A stretch of 5,804 nt of DNA from Nitriliruptoraceae bacterium. GTDB taxonomy: Bacteria; Actinomycetota; Nitriliruptoria; Nitriliruptorales; Nitriliruptoraceae. The translations under genes were made by a program, and so were the position numbers. Each line of letters begins with the position of its first letter. The first letter of the stretch is position 1. The notes under the pieces are model-generated. The model did no database searches. It was not told the DNA's origin and worked only from the letters and a program-made list of their open reading frames with translations. Location: assembly GCA_007118045.1 (NCBI GenBank), contig SKTG01000064.1, positions 1-5,804 on the forward strand, written 5' to 3'. This document shows, piece after piece, positions 1 to 4,444 of the stretch.

Positions 1-588
1 CCCCAACCGCGCCCCGTGGACGGTGTGGCTCAGTTCCTCGGCAACGTGACCCAGATCGGTCTGCTGGCGATCGTGATCGTGGCGGCGGCTTCACTGACCA
101 TCGACGCGCGCACCGAGGTCGCCGCGTTCCTGCGGAGCCGGGTCGAGCGTGCACGCACGCTGCTGTGGCCGCGGTACGTGGCCACGACCGTGCTGGCGGT
201 GCTCTCGCTCGTACTGGGGACCACGATCACCTGGGCCCTGACCCACGTCCTCATCGGCGGGCTGCCTGCCGTGGCGATGATCGTCGGCACGCTGTACGGA
301 GCGCTCTACCTGGTGTTCGCCGTAGCGGTCGTCGCGGCGATCGCCGGACTGGTCCGGGGCACCACCGCGACGGTGTTCCTCTCGCTGCTCGCGTTGCTCC
401 TGCTCCCGATAGCGGGGCTCCTCCCGCCGGTGCAGCCGTGGCTACCCAGCCACCTCGTAGGGGCGGTCGCCTCGATGGTGGATGGCACGCCCGCATCCGA
501 GTACGTGCGCGCGACCCTGGTGACGCTGGCCGCGGTCCCGGCGCTGCTCGCGGTGGCCGCCTCGGGCCTGGAACGTCGGGAACTCTGA
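1..588 (+). CDS. ABC-2 type transporter permease, C-terminal part (5' end outside window)
   Basis: The frame is open from base 1 to a TGA at 586-588, so the gene probably begins before the window. A GTG at 16 is an internal possibility but has no ribosome site. The 195 visible residues are strongly hydrophobic, with about five likely membrane segments, counted from base 1: near 20-36, 60-82, 98-120, 126-146 and 170-190. A polar loop after the first segment (about 37-55, rich in R and E) precedes a long helix, as in ABC-2 membrane subunits, where a cytoplasmic loop follows an 'A..A..I..E...GT' type stretch; here the stretch reads AASLTIDARTEV. The chain ends in LERREL, a typical short charged tail. 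In that family the protein is the membrane half of an exporter whose ATPase is usually the adjacent upstream gene, here off the window. No substrate can be inferred. An unrelated polytopic membrane protein is possible. Confidence 0.6.
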   Translation, partial: PQPRPVDGVAQFLGNVTQIGLLAIVIVAAASLTIDARTEVAAFLRSRVERARTLLWPRYVATTVLAVLSLVLGTTITWALTHVLIGGLPAVAMIVGTLYGALYLVFAVAVVAAIAGLVRGTTATVFLSLLALLLLPIAGLLPPVQPWLPSHLVGAVASMVDGTPASEYVRATLVTLAAVPALLAVAASGLERREL

Positions 589-730
589 CCTCCAGCTGAC
601 CTCCGCCGCGTGCTAGCGTTCGAAGCCCGAGTTGTCGACCGGGCGTATCGGACGGCTCGTGCGATCTTCGGTTCAGCGGCCCCGCACGGTCCGTGTCCTC
701 GCGTCTCTGCTGGGCGGTCGAGAGCAGCCC

Positions 731-814
731 CGGCAGCGGCACCGACGCGATGCTCACGCGGCCCCTCCAGCGCCGGCGAGCACGAACGCCAAAGCTCGGC
801 AGCGGCACCGACGC
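731..814. repeat. 18-bp perfect direct repeat, copies 66 bp apart
   Basis: CGGCAGCGGCACCGACGC occurs exactly at 731-748 and again at 797-814. The 66-bp offset is a multiple of three, so either strand could once have coded a repeated peptide, but neither reading looks like a real protein. The sequence between the copies is not repeated. It could be a local duplication remnant or a pair of binding sites; nothing distinguishes these. Confidence 0.6.
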
Positions 815-982
815 ACTCGTCCAGCCCGGGCTCGAAGCCCGCTTCGAAGTGAGCGCCGACCCACCCCGTGGCTTCGCAGGGGCGATGACCGTGCCTCCTC
901 CGAGATCGTTTCTGACGTGGCCACCTCCCGGCCGGCTCCGACGGGCTCGACCCCCGGCCGCCGTGTGCCGTCGTTCGCGTCC

Positions 983-1029
983 ACGTCGCCCTGTCGACGT
1001 CGCGGGCCTCGACGTCGGGGCTCGCGACG
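983..1029. repeat. Imperfect 14-15-bp repeats with GACGTC palindromes and a 7-bp stem
   Basis: Three degenerate units, each starting ACGTCG, lie at 983-996, 997-1011 and 1012-1026. Two GACGTC palindromes sit at 996-1001 and 1011-1016, exactly 15 bp apart. CGTCGCG at 998-1004 can pair with CGCGACG at 1023-1029 across an 18-nt loop. The block lies 80-125 bp upstream of the transporter start, a reasonable place for an operator or leader structure. CG-rich words recur easily in DNA of this composition, so the evidence is weak. Confidence 0.3.
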
Positions 1030-1108
1030 CATCGCACCCCAGCCCTGCTCGCTCGTACGGACATCCAGCTTCACATGATCGCTGGGGAGACCAGGGAACG
1101 GAGCCGAC

Positions 1109-2569
1109 ATGACCGGGAATGAGTTCGGGTTCGCCTTGGTCCTGCTGGGACTGCTGCTGGGCTTGGGCAAGTGGATCCGGGTGAAGTCGAAGACCTCACA
1201 GAAGCTGTTCCTGCCGACCTCGATCATCGCCGGAGGCATCGCATTGCTGCTGGGGCCGGGCGTCTTCGGTCGCCTGGCCGAGGGGCTCGGCTTCGACGGC
1301 TTCGTCGAGGGTGGGTTGTTCACCGAACCCATCATGGAGGTGTGGAGCACGCTGCCGGGGTTGCTGATCTCCGTGGTCTTCGCCGCGCTGTTCCTCGGTG
1401 AACGCATCCCGAAGGTTAAGGAGGCCGTCTCCCTGGCCGGCCCGCAGCTGAGCCTCGGGATCGCCATGGGGGCTGGGCAGTACGTGGTCGGCATCATCCT
1501 CGCGTTGACGATACTCGGGCCGATCTTCGGTCTACCCCCACTGGTCGGCGCGTTGATCGAGGTCGGCTTCGAAGGCGGTCACGGGACCGCGGCGGGACTC
1601 GGCGAGACGTTCGCCGACCTCGGATTCCCCGAGGGGCAGGACCTGGCGCTCGGGCTCGCGACCGTCGGGGTGGTGTCCGGGGTCGTGATCGGTATCGCAC
1701 TCATCAACTGGGGGGTCCGGACCGGACGCACCGTGGTGGTCGAGGAGGCCGCCGCGATGTCGCTGGCCGAGCAGCGCGGCGTGTTCGAGCGGGAGGACCA
1801 GCGGGCGGCGGCATGGATGACCACACGCCCGGCCTCCGTGGAACCGCTGGCCATCCACTTCGCGGTCGTCTCGCTGGCGATCGTGATCGGTCGAGCCCTG
1901 TTGTGGGCCCTCCAGGAACTCGAGCAGCTGCTCTGGGCCGACGCCGTCGAGGTGTTCGCGTTCGTGCCGTTGTTCCCACTCGCGATGGTCGGCGGTGTCA
2001 TCGTCCAGAAGGTCATCGACCGCTTGGATCGCCAAGGGCTCGTCGATCGCGAGATGATGCTGCGCATCCAGGGTTTCGCGCTGGACCTGCTGATCGTCTC
2101 GGCGCTCGCCACGTTGTCGCTCCAGGTGATCGCCGAGAACTTCGTGCCGTTCGTGCTGCTGGCTCTGGGGGGCATCCTGTGGAACGTGTCGGCCTTCATC
2201 GTGCTCGCACGACGCATGATCCCGGAGTTCTGGTTCGAACGAGGGATCGGGGATCTCGGACAATCGCTCGGCGTCACGGCCACCGGGCTGATCCTCATGA
2301 AGGTCGCCGACCCGGAGACCAAGACGCCGGCCTACGAAGCCTTCGGCTACAAGCAGCTCGCGTTCGAGCCGTTCTTCGGCGGCGGGCTCATCACCGCGGC
2401 GTCCATCCCCATCATCGCCCAGTTCGGCCCGTTCCCGATGCTGACCGTGATGGTCCTGGTCACGGGGGCTGCCATCGCGATCGGGGTCCTGCGGTTCGGA
2501 CGCCGTCCGCCGGATCCTGATGTGATCGCGAGGGCCAGGCCGGGATACGGCACGGAGCGCCAAGCCTGA
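1109..2569 (+). CDS. Sodium:glutamate symporter-like transporter (GltS/ESS family)
   Basis: A 486-residue inner-membrane protein, likely a Na+-driven carrier for glutamate or a related dicarboxylate/amino acid. Family marks: an N-terminal helix (7-20), then KLFLPTSIIAGGIALLLGP (32-50), the hallmark opening of GltS proteins; GGHGTAAGLGETF (156-168), the conserved re-entrant-loop signature; and, in the second half, GVTATGLILMKVADPETKTP (388-407), the GltS C-terminal repeat motif. About ten to twelve hydrophobic segments are visible. A charged stretch at about 205-245 separates the two halves and, with a polar tail (464-486), makes the protein longer than E. coli GltS (about 400 residues). The ATG at 1109 follows GGAG at 1100-1103 with 5-nt spacing and gives the expected family start. 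It stands alone, with a long gap upstream and a hairpin after its TGA. Family is secure; substrate is inferred. Confidence 0.88.
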   Translation: MTGNEFGFALVLLGLLLGLGKWIRVKSKTSQKLFLPTSIIAGGIALLLGPGVFGRLAEGLGFDGFVEGGLFTEPIMEVWSTLPGLLISVVFAALFLGERIPKVKEAVSLAGPQLSLGIAMGAGQYVVGIILALTILGPIFGLPPLVGALIEVGFEGGHGTAAGLGETFADLGFPEGQDLALGLATVGVVSGVVIGIALINWGVRTGRTVVVEEAAAMSLAEQRGVFEREDQRAAAWMTTRPASVEPLAIHFAVVSLAIVIGRALLWALQELEQLLWADAVEVFAFVPLFPLAMVGGVIVQKVIDRLDRQGLVDREMMLRIQGFALDLLIVSALATLSLQVIAENFVPFVLLALGGILWNVSAFIVLARRMIPEFWFERGIGDLGQSLGVTATGLILMKVADPETKTPAYEAFGYKQLAFEPFFGGGLITAASIPIIAQFGPFPMLTVMVLVTGAAIAIGVLRFGRRPPDPDVIARARPGYGTERQA

Positions 2570-2582
2570 AGGTCGGACCGAA

Positions 2583-2599
2583 CGGCTGAGGACCAGCCG
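2583..2599. terminator. Small hairpin after the transporter gene
   Basis: CGGCTG (2583-2588) pairs perfectly with CAGCCG (2594-2599) around a 5-nt loop, 14 bp after the transporter stop. No U-run follows. It may act together with the larger hairpin just downstream; alone it is a weak candidate. Confidence 0.3.
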
Positions 2600-2603
2600 G
2601 TCA

Positions 2604-2632
2604 CCGAGGCCCGGGTGGTCCCGGTTCCTCGG
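2604..2632. terminator. Bulged GC hairpin between convergent genes (likely bidirectional terminator)
   Basis: CCGAGG (2604-2609) pairs with CCTCGG (2627-2632). Inside it CCGGG (2611-2615) pairs with CCCGG (2620-2624) around the loop TGGT, leaving a C/TT internal bulge: 11 base pairs in all. It lies in the 101-bp gap where the transporter (+) and doxX-like (-) genes converge, where one hairpin can end both transcripts. There is no T-tract on either side, but terminators of high-GC actinomycetes often lack one. Confidence 0.6.
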
Positions 2633-2670
2633 GCATCACCTGGGCACCACGCGCATCGGCAGGGCGCTGG

Positions 2671-3099
2671 TCACGCGGCGTTCTGGCGACGCTCAGCCAG
2701 CCCGCCGGCGATCAGCGCGACGCCCATGCCGGTCAGCCAGACGTCCTTGGCGATCGGGGTCCCGTCCTCCGTGGGGCGAACGTCACCCGACCTACGCAGG
2801 CCCGGCACGTTCCAGTACAGCCGGTTGAGGCCCAGACCGAAGGCGGTGAGGCCGGCGCCGGCGAGCCATGCAGGCACGAACGGCGCCAGCAGTGCGGTAC
2901 CGAGGCCGATCTCACCGGAGCTCAGGCCGGTCGCGAAGGACTCCGGGTCGACCTGTTCGAGCTCGGGGTGGCCGGCGGCCGCGAACCCGTGGACGCCCTC
3001 CGCGGCCTCGCCCTTCAACCCCCACTTGTCGAGGCCGGAGTTGAGGATGAACGCGCCCGCGACGAGTCGAAGGGGAAGCTGCCATGCCTTGGATGCCAT
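2671..3099 (-). CDS. DoxX-like integral membrane protein
   Basis: 142 residues with the layout of the DoxX family: four hydrophobic segments at about 6-24, 62-78, 79-95 and 119-136. The first ends in LNSGLDKWGLKG, resembling the family's 'G..K' turn, and an acidic or polar loop (28-60) follows. A second polar loop (about 97-117) carries RRSGDVRPTEDGTPIAKD before the last helix. DoxX-like proteins are small membrane proteins linked in several bacteria to thiol, quinone or oxidative stress; the biochemical role is usually unknown. Start: ATG (complement of 3097-3099) with AGGAG (complement of 3107-3111) 7 nt upstream, a near-ideal ribosome site. It is divergent from the HxlR regulator gene, a pairing that suggests control by that regulator, and convergent with the transporter gene. 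No catalytic residues can be named. Confidence 0.82.
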   Translation of the reverse strand: MASKAWQLPLRLVAGAFILNSGLDKWGLKGEAAEGVHGFAAAGHPELEQVDPESFATGLSSGEIGLGTALLAPFVPAWLAGAGLTAFGLGLNRLYWNVPGLRRSGDVRPTEDGTPIAKDVWLTGMGVALIAGGLAERRQNAA

Positions 3100-3113
3100 C
3101 AGGATGCTCCTGG

Positions 3114-3188
3114 TTCCGGGGTTCGGGGTCTGGCTCGGGGGTCCGGGGTCTGGCTCGGGGTCCGGGGTCTGGCTCGGGGGTTCGGGGG
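3114..3188. repeat. G-rich 19-20-bp tandem repeat in the doxX leader, G-quadruplex potential
   Basis: Three near-identical units, with consensus TCCGGGGTCTGGCTCGGGG on the + strand, lie at 3122-3141, 3142-3160 and 3161-3180, with partial copies at 3114-3121 and 3181-3188. They differ by T/C at the second base and by an extra G. Eight runs of four or five G occur (3118, 3125, 3137, 3145, 3157, 3164, 3176 and 3184 are their first bases), separated alternately by 3-nt (TTC or TCC) and 8-nt (TCTGGCTC) loops. This arrangement can form one or more intramolecular G-quadruplexes. The array starts just upstream of the doxX ribosome site, so it lies in the predicted 5' leader. The G-rich strand is the template strand for doxX, and the mRNA is C-rich. 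It could also be simply a slippage-prone repeat without function. Confidence 0.85.
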
Positions 3189-3246
3189 CATGCCCGGTGA
3201 TCGGGGGCGTCGTCGCCGCCCGGGCCGCTCGGGTCCGAGTACTTCG

Positions 3247-3263
3247 GCTTCCGAAACGGAAGC
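3247..3263. promoter_or_regulatory. Perfect inverted repeat near the predicted doxX transcription start
   Basis: GCTTCCG (3247-3253) and CGGAAGC (3257-3263) are perfect inverted arms around AAA. The predicted doxX transcript would start near 3261, so the dyad is either an operator just downstream of the promoter or a hairpin at the very 5' end of the mRNA. A second site for the adjacent HxlR-type regulator, or for another dimeric regulator, is possible. Confidence 0.5.
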
Positions 3264-3265
3264 AT

Positions 3266-3290
3266 CGATACTATCTAGTAAGAAGTATCG
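3266..3290. promoter_or_regulatory. AT-rich nested dyad, candidate HxlR operator
   Basis: TACTA (3269-3273) and TAGTA (3276-3280) are perfect arms with a 2-bp spacer. They are nested with wider arms CGATACT (3266-3272) and AGTATCG (3284-3290), 11 bp apart. The stretch is conspicuously AT-rich in very GC-rich DNA. The TACT...AGTA form resembles, from memory, the YodB-type operators of HxlR-family repressors in Bacillus. It overlaps the -10 box and spacer of the predicted doxX promoter, so binding there should repress doxX. It also lies 55-80 bp upstream of the regulator's start, so autoregulation is possible. Confidence 0.55.
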
Positions 3291-3295
3291 CGCAA
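3268..3295 (-). promoter_or_regulatory. Predicted doxX promoter
   Basis: Read on the minus strand: -35 TTGCGC (complement of 3290-3295), a 16-bp spacer, and -10 TAGTAT (complement of 3268-3273). This is a good primary-sigma match and the best in this gap. Start of transcription would be near 3261, giving a leader of about 160 nt that includes the G/C repeat array. Confidence 0.5.
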
Positions 3296-3331
3296 ACCGA
3301 CGTTTGAACCGCGTCTGATGGGTGAATCCGG

Positions 3332-3337
3332 TACGTT
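3332..3337 (+). promoter_or_regulatory. Candidate -10 box for a leaderless regulator mRNA
   Basis: TACGTT ends 7 nt before the ATG at 3345, the spacing expected when transcription starts on the A of the start codon, which is common in actinomycetes. No ribosome site precedes that ATG, which fits a leaderless transcript. The nearest -35-like element, TTGAAC at 3304-3309, is 22 bp away, too far to be convincing. Confidence 0.4.
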
Positions 3338-3344
3338 GCCCGGC

Positions 3345-3716
3345 ATGAGCGCTGGGCGCGAGGACGACGTCAGGACGGCCGACCCGTGCCGGGGAGCGGC
3401 CGCTTTCGAACTGCTGGGTTGGCGCTGGACCACCTTCGTCGTGTGGGCCCTGATGAACGGCCCACGACGCTTCACCGACCTGCTCTCTGCCACGGAGGGA
3501 CTGTCGGACCGGATGCTGACCAAGCGTCTGCGCGAGCTCGAGCACGCCGGCATCGTCACCCGGCATCGTTACCGCGAGCTGCCGCCGCGGGTGGAGTACT
3601 CGCTGACGGAGGCCGGCCAGGATCTTCGTCCCGTCATCGAGGCCATGGAGGTCTGGGCGCAGCGGTGGGGCACCAACCGCGGGGACACCGCGCCTGCCAC
3701 GCGGACCGAGGCCTGA
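3345..3716 (+). CDS. HxlR-family winged-helix transcriptional regulator, single N-terminal Cys
   Basis: 123 residues covering the whole HxlR domain. Order: N-terminal stretch with Cys15 (in ADPCRGAAAFELLGWRWTTF, matching the family's 'CP...L..L..KW'; here the Pro after Cys is Arg); helix 1 about 17-26; RWTTFVVWALMNGPRRFTDL; recognition helix region SDRMLTKRLREL (54-65); the two-strand wing with ELPPRVEYSLTEAG (78-91); and a C-terminal helix about 93-109 used for dimerisation. Cys15 is the only cysteine and sits where YodB and HypR carry their redox-sensing cysteine, so thiol sensing is likely but unproved. Start: ATG 3345 is favoured by the -10 box 7 nt upstream and by a usual-length N-terminus. 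An in-frame ATG at 3318 would add nine residues; neither has a Shine-Dalgarno. Divergent from the doxX-like gene, which it probably represses. Confidence 0.85.
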   Translation: MSAGREDDVRTADPCRGAAAFELLGWRWTTFVVWALMNGPRRFTDLLSATEGLSDRMLTKRLRELEHAGIVTRHRYRELPPRVEYSLTEAGQDLRPVIEAMEVWAQRWGTNRGDTAPATRTEA

Positions 3717-3719
3717 GAA

Positions 3720-3787
3720 GCACTCGTCGCTCGAGGGCACTCGTCGCTCGAGGGCACTCACCGCCGAGGAACACTCGCCGCTCAGGG
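3720..3787. repeat. Four 17-bp tandem repeats after the regulator gene
   Basis: GCACTCGTCGCTCGAGG occurs twice exactly (3720-3736 and 3737-3753), followed by two degraded copies (3754-3770 and 3771-3787). The array begins 3 bp after the regulator's TGA and fills most of the gap to the convergent reductase gene. CTCGAG at 3730-3735 can pair with CTCGAG at 3747-3752 around 11 nt. A further 5-bp stem ACCGC/GCGGT at 3793-3805 lies downstream. Together they may serve as a two-way terminator. No spacers separate the units, so it is not a CRISPR array. Confidence 0.8.
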
Positions 3788-3826
3788 GCCGCACCGCCAC
3801 GCGGTCACGTCTCCGGCATCGGACGA

Positions 3827-4444
3827 TCAGCTGGCGTCGAGGAGCTGTTCGAACGGTGTCGGTGTCGCGAAGGGGTCGGGGGTGGCGGCGGTCTCGTGGC
3901 TTGCGATCAGTGTGGCGAACTCGTCGGCGGCCCGAGCGATGCGGCCGGCCAGGCCGCCATCGATGCTGCGGTCCGCGCCCCAGTCCTCGGAAGCGGCGAA
4001 CACCGCCGTCGGGGACGTCGTCGCACGCAGGTAGGAGAACAGGGGCCGGATCGCGTGCTCGAGCGCGAGCGAGTGACGTGCGGTCCCGGCGGTGGCACCG
4101 AGCAACACGGGCGTACCCGCCAGCGCGCCGTCGTCGAGAAGATCGAAGAACGTCTTGAACAGCCCGTTGTACGACGCGGAGAAGATCGGCGTGACCGCGA
4201 TGGCGCCGTCGGCACCCCCGACGGCGTCCTTGGCCTCCTGCAACGTCTCGCTGGCGAACGAGGTCAGCAGGTTGTCGGTCAGATCGCGAGCGTGCTCACG
4301 CAGCTCGACGGTCGTGACGTCCACCTCCGAACCCTGCCGAGCCAGGGCCTCGGTCGCGGCGGCCGCGAGCCGGCCAGCGAGCAGGCTGGTCGACGAGGGC
4401 TGGCTCAGCCCGGCCGACGCGACCACGAGAGTTCGTGCCGTCAT
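3827..4444 (-). CDS. NAD(P)H-dependent FMN reductase, monooxygenase partner (CE1759-type)
   Basis: 205 residues with a flavodoxin-like fold. The chain opens with strand TLVVASAG and the phosphate-binding loop SAGLSQPSST (10-19). TPIFSASYNGLFKTFFDLL (85-103) is the FMN-isoalloxazine motif of NADPH-dependent FMN reductases ('P.Y..s..g.lK.f.D'). GATAGTARHSL (116-126) is the third FMN-contact loop, and helix ALEHAIRPLFSYLRA follows. The reaction is NAD(P)H + FMN to NAD(P)+ + FMNH2, cytosolic, supplying reduced flavin. The layout, and the flavin monooxygenase immediately upstream, match the family described as LLM-partnered FMN reductase, CE1759 type. Its ATG overlaps the monooxygenase stop in ATGA (4441-4444), so translation is probably coupled and no separate promoter is needed. 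A proline/threonine-rich tail (186-205) closes the protein. Cofactor preference is not decided by the sequence. Confidence 0.88.
   Translation of the reverse strand: MTARTLVVASAGLSQPSSTSLLAGRLAAAATEALARQGSEVDVTTVELREHARDLTDNLLTSFASETLQEAKDAVGGADGAIAVTPIFSASYNGLFKTFFDLLDDGALAGTPVLLGATAGTARHSLALEHAIRPLFSYLRATTSPTAVFAASEDWGADRSIDGGLAGRIARAADEFATLIASHETAATPDPFATPTPFEQLLDAS

Larger units (their letters stand above)
589..1108. other. 520-bp intergenic region, no convincing gene
   Basis: Open frames on both strands cross this stretch, but their translations are R/A/P/S-rich, resemble no family I know, and no start has a good ribosome site, so I read it as non-coding. It begins with two copies of CTGACCTCC (585-593 and 596-604, 11 bp apart, the first spanning the permease stop). 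It contains TAGCGT at 614-619, which looks like an actinobacterial -10 box but has no well-spaced -35. The 10-mer TCGAAGCCCG occurs at 620-629 and 832-841. Small hairpins are possible at 707-727 and 828-840. The end carries the gltS-like leader: a 5-bp stem CCAGC/GCTGG (1065-1069 with 1081-1085), then GGAG at 1100-1103. It could hold an unrecognised leader RNA or a decayed gene. Confidence 0.5.

Noticed and set aside
611..640. GTTCGAA as a tRNA T-loop
   Set aside because: The bases flanking GTTCGAA at 618-624 do not form a 5-bp T stem and no acceptor stem or anticodon arm fits.
306..1064. 252-codon minus-strand open frame reaching into the permease and the gap
   Set aside because: It covers much of the permease antisense, has no ribosome site, and the translation is R/A/S/G-rich with no recognisable domain. 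It is the only sizeable frame in the gap, so a decayed gene is not fully excluded.
1532..2563. 343-codon minus-strand open frame across the transporter gene
   Set aside because: It is the antisense of a gene with clear family motifs. Its translation is D/R/E/H-rich, low complexity, without family features: a usual high-GC shadow.
3114..3265. PEP/RPRTPEPDP-type repeat peptide read on the minus strand upstream of doxX
   Set aside because: The proline-rich reading comes from the G/C tandem repeat in one frame. There is no start with a ribosome site and it runs over the doxX start region, so it is better explained as leader DNA.
3720..3787. CRISPR-like array
   Set aside because: Units are 17 bp and directly abutting with no unique spacers, and no cas gene is nearby.
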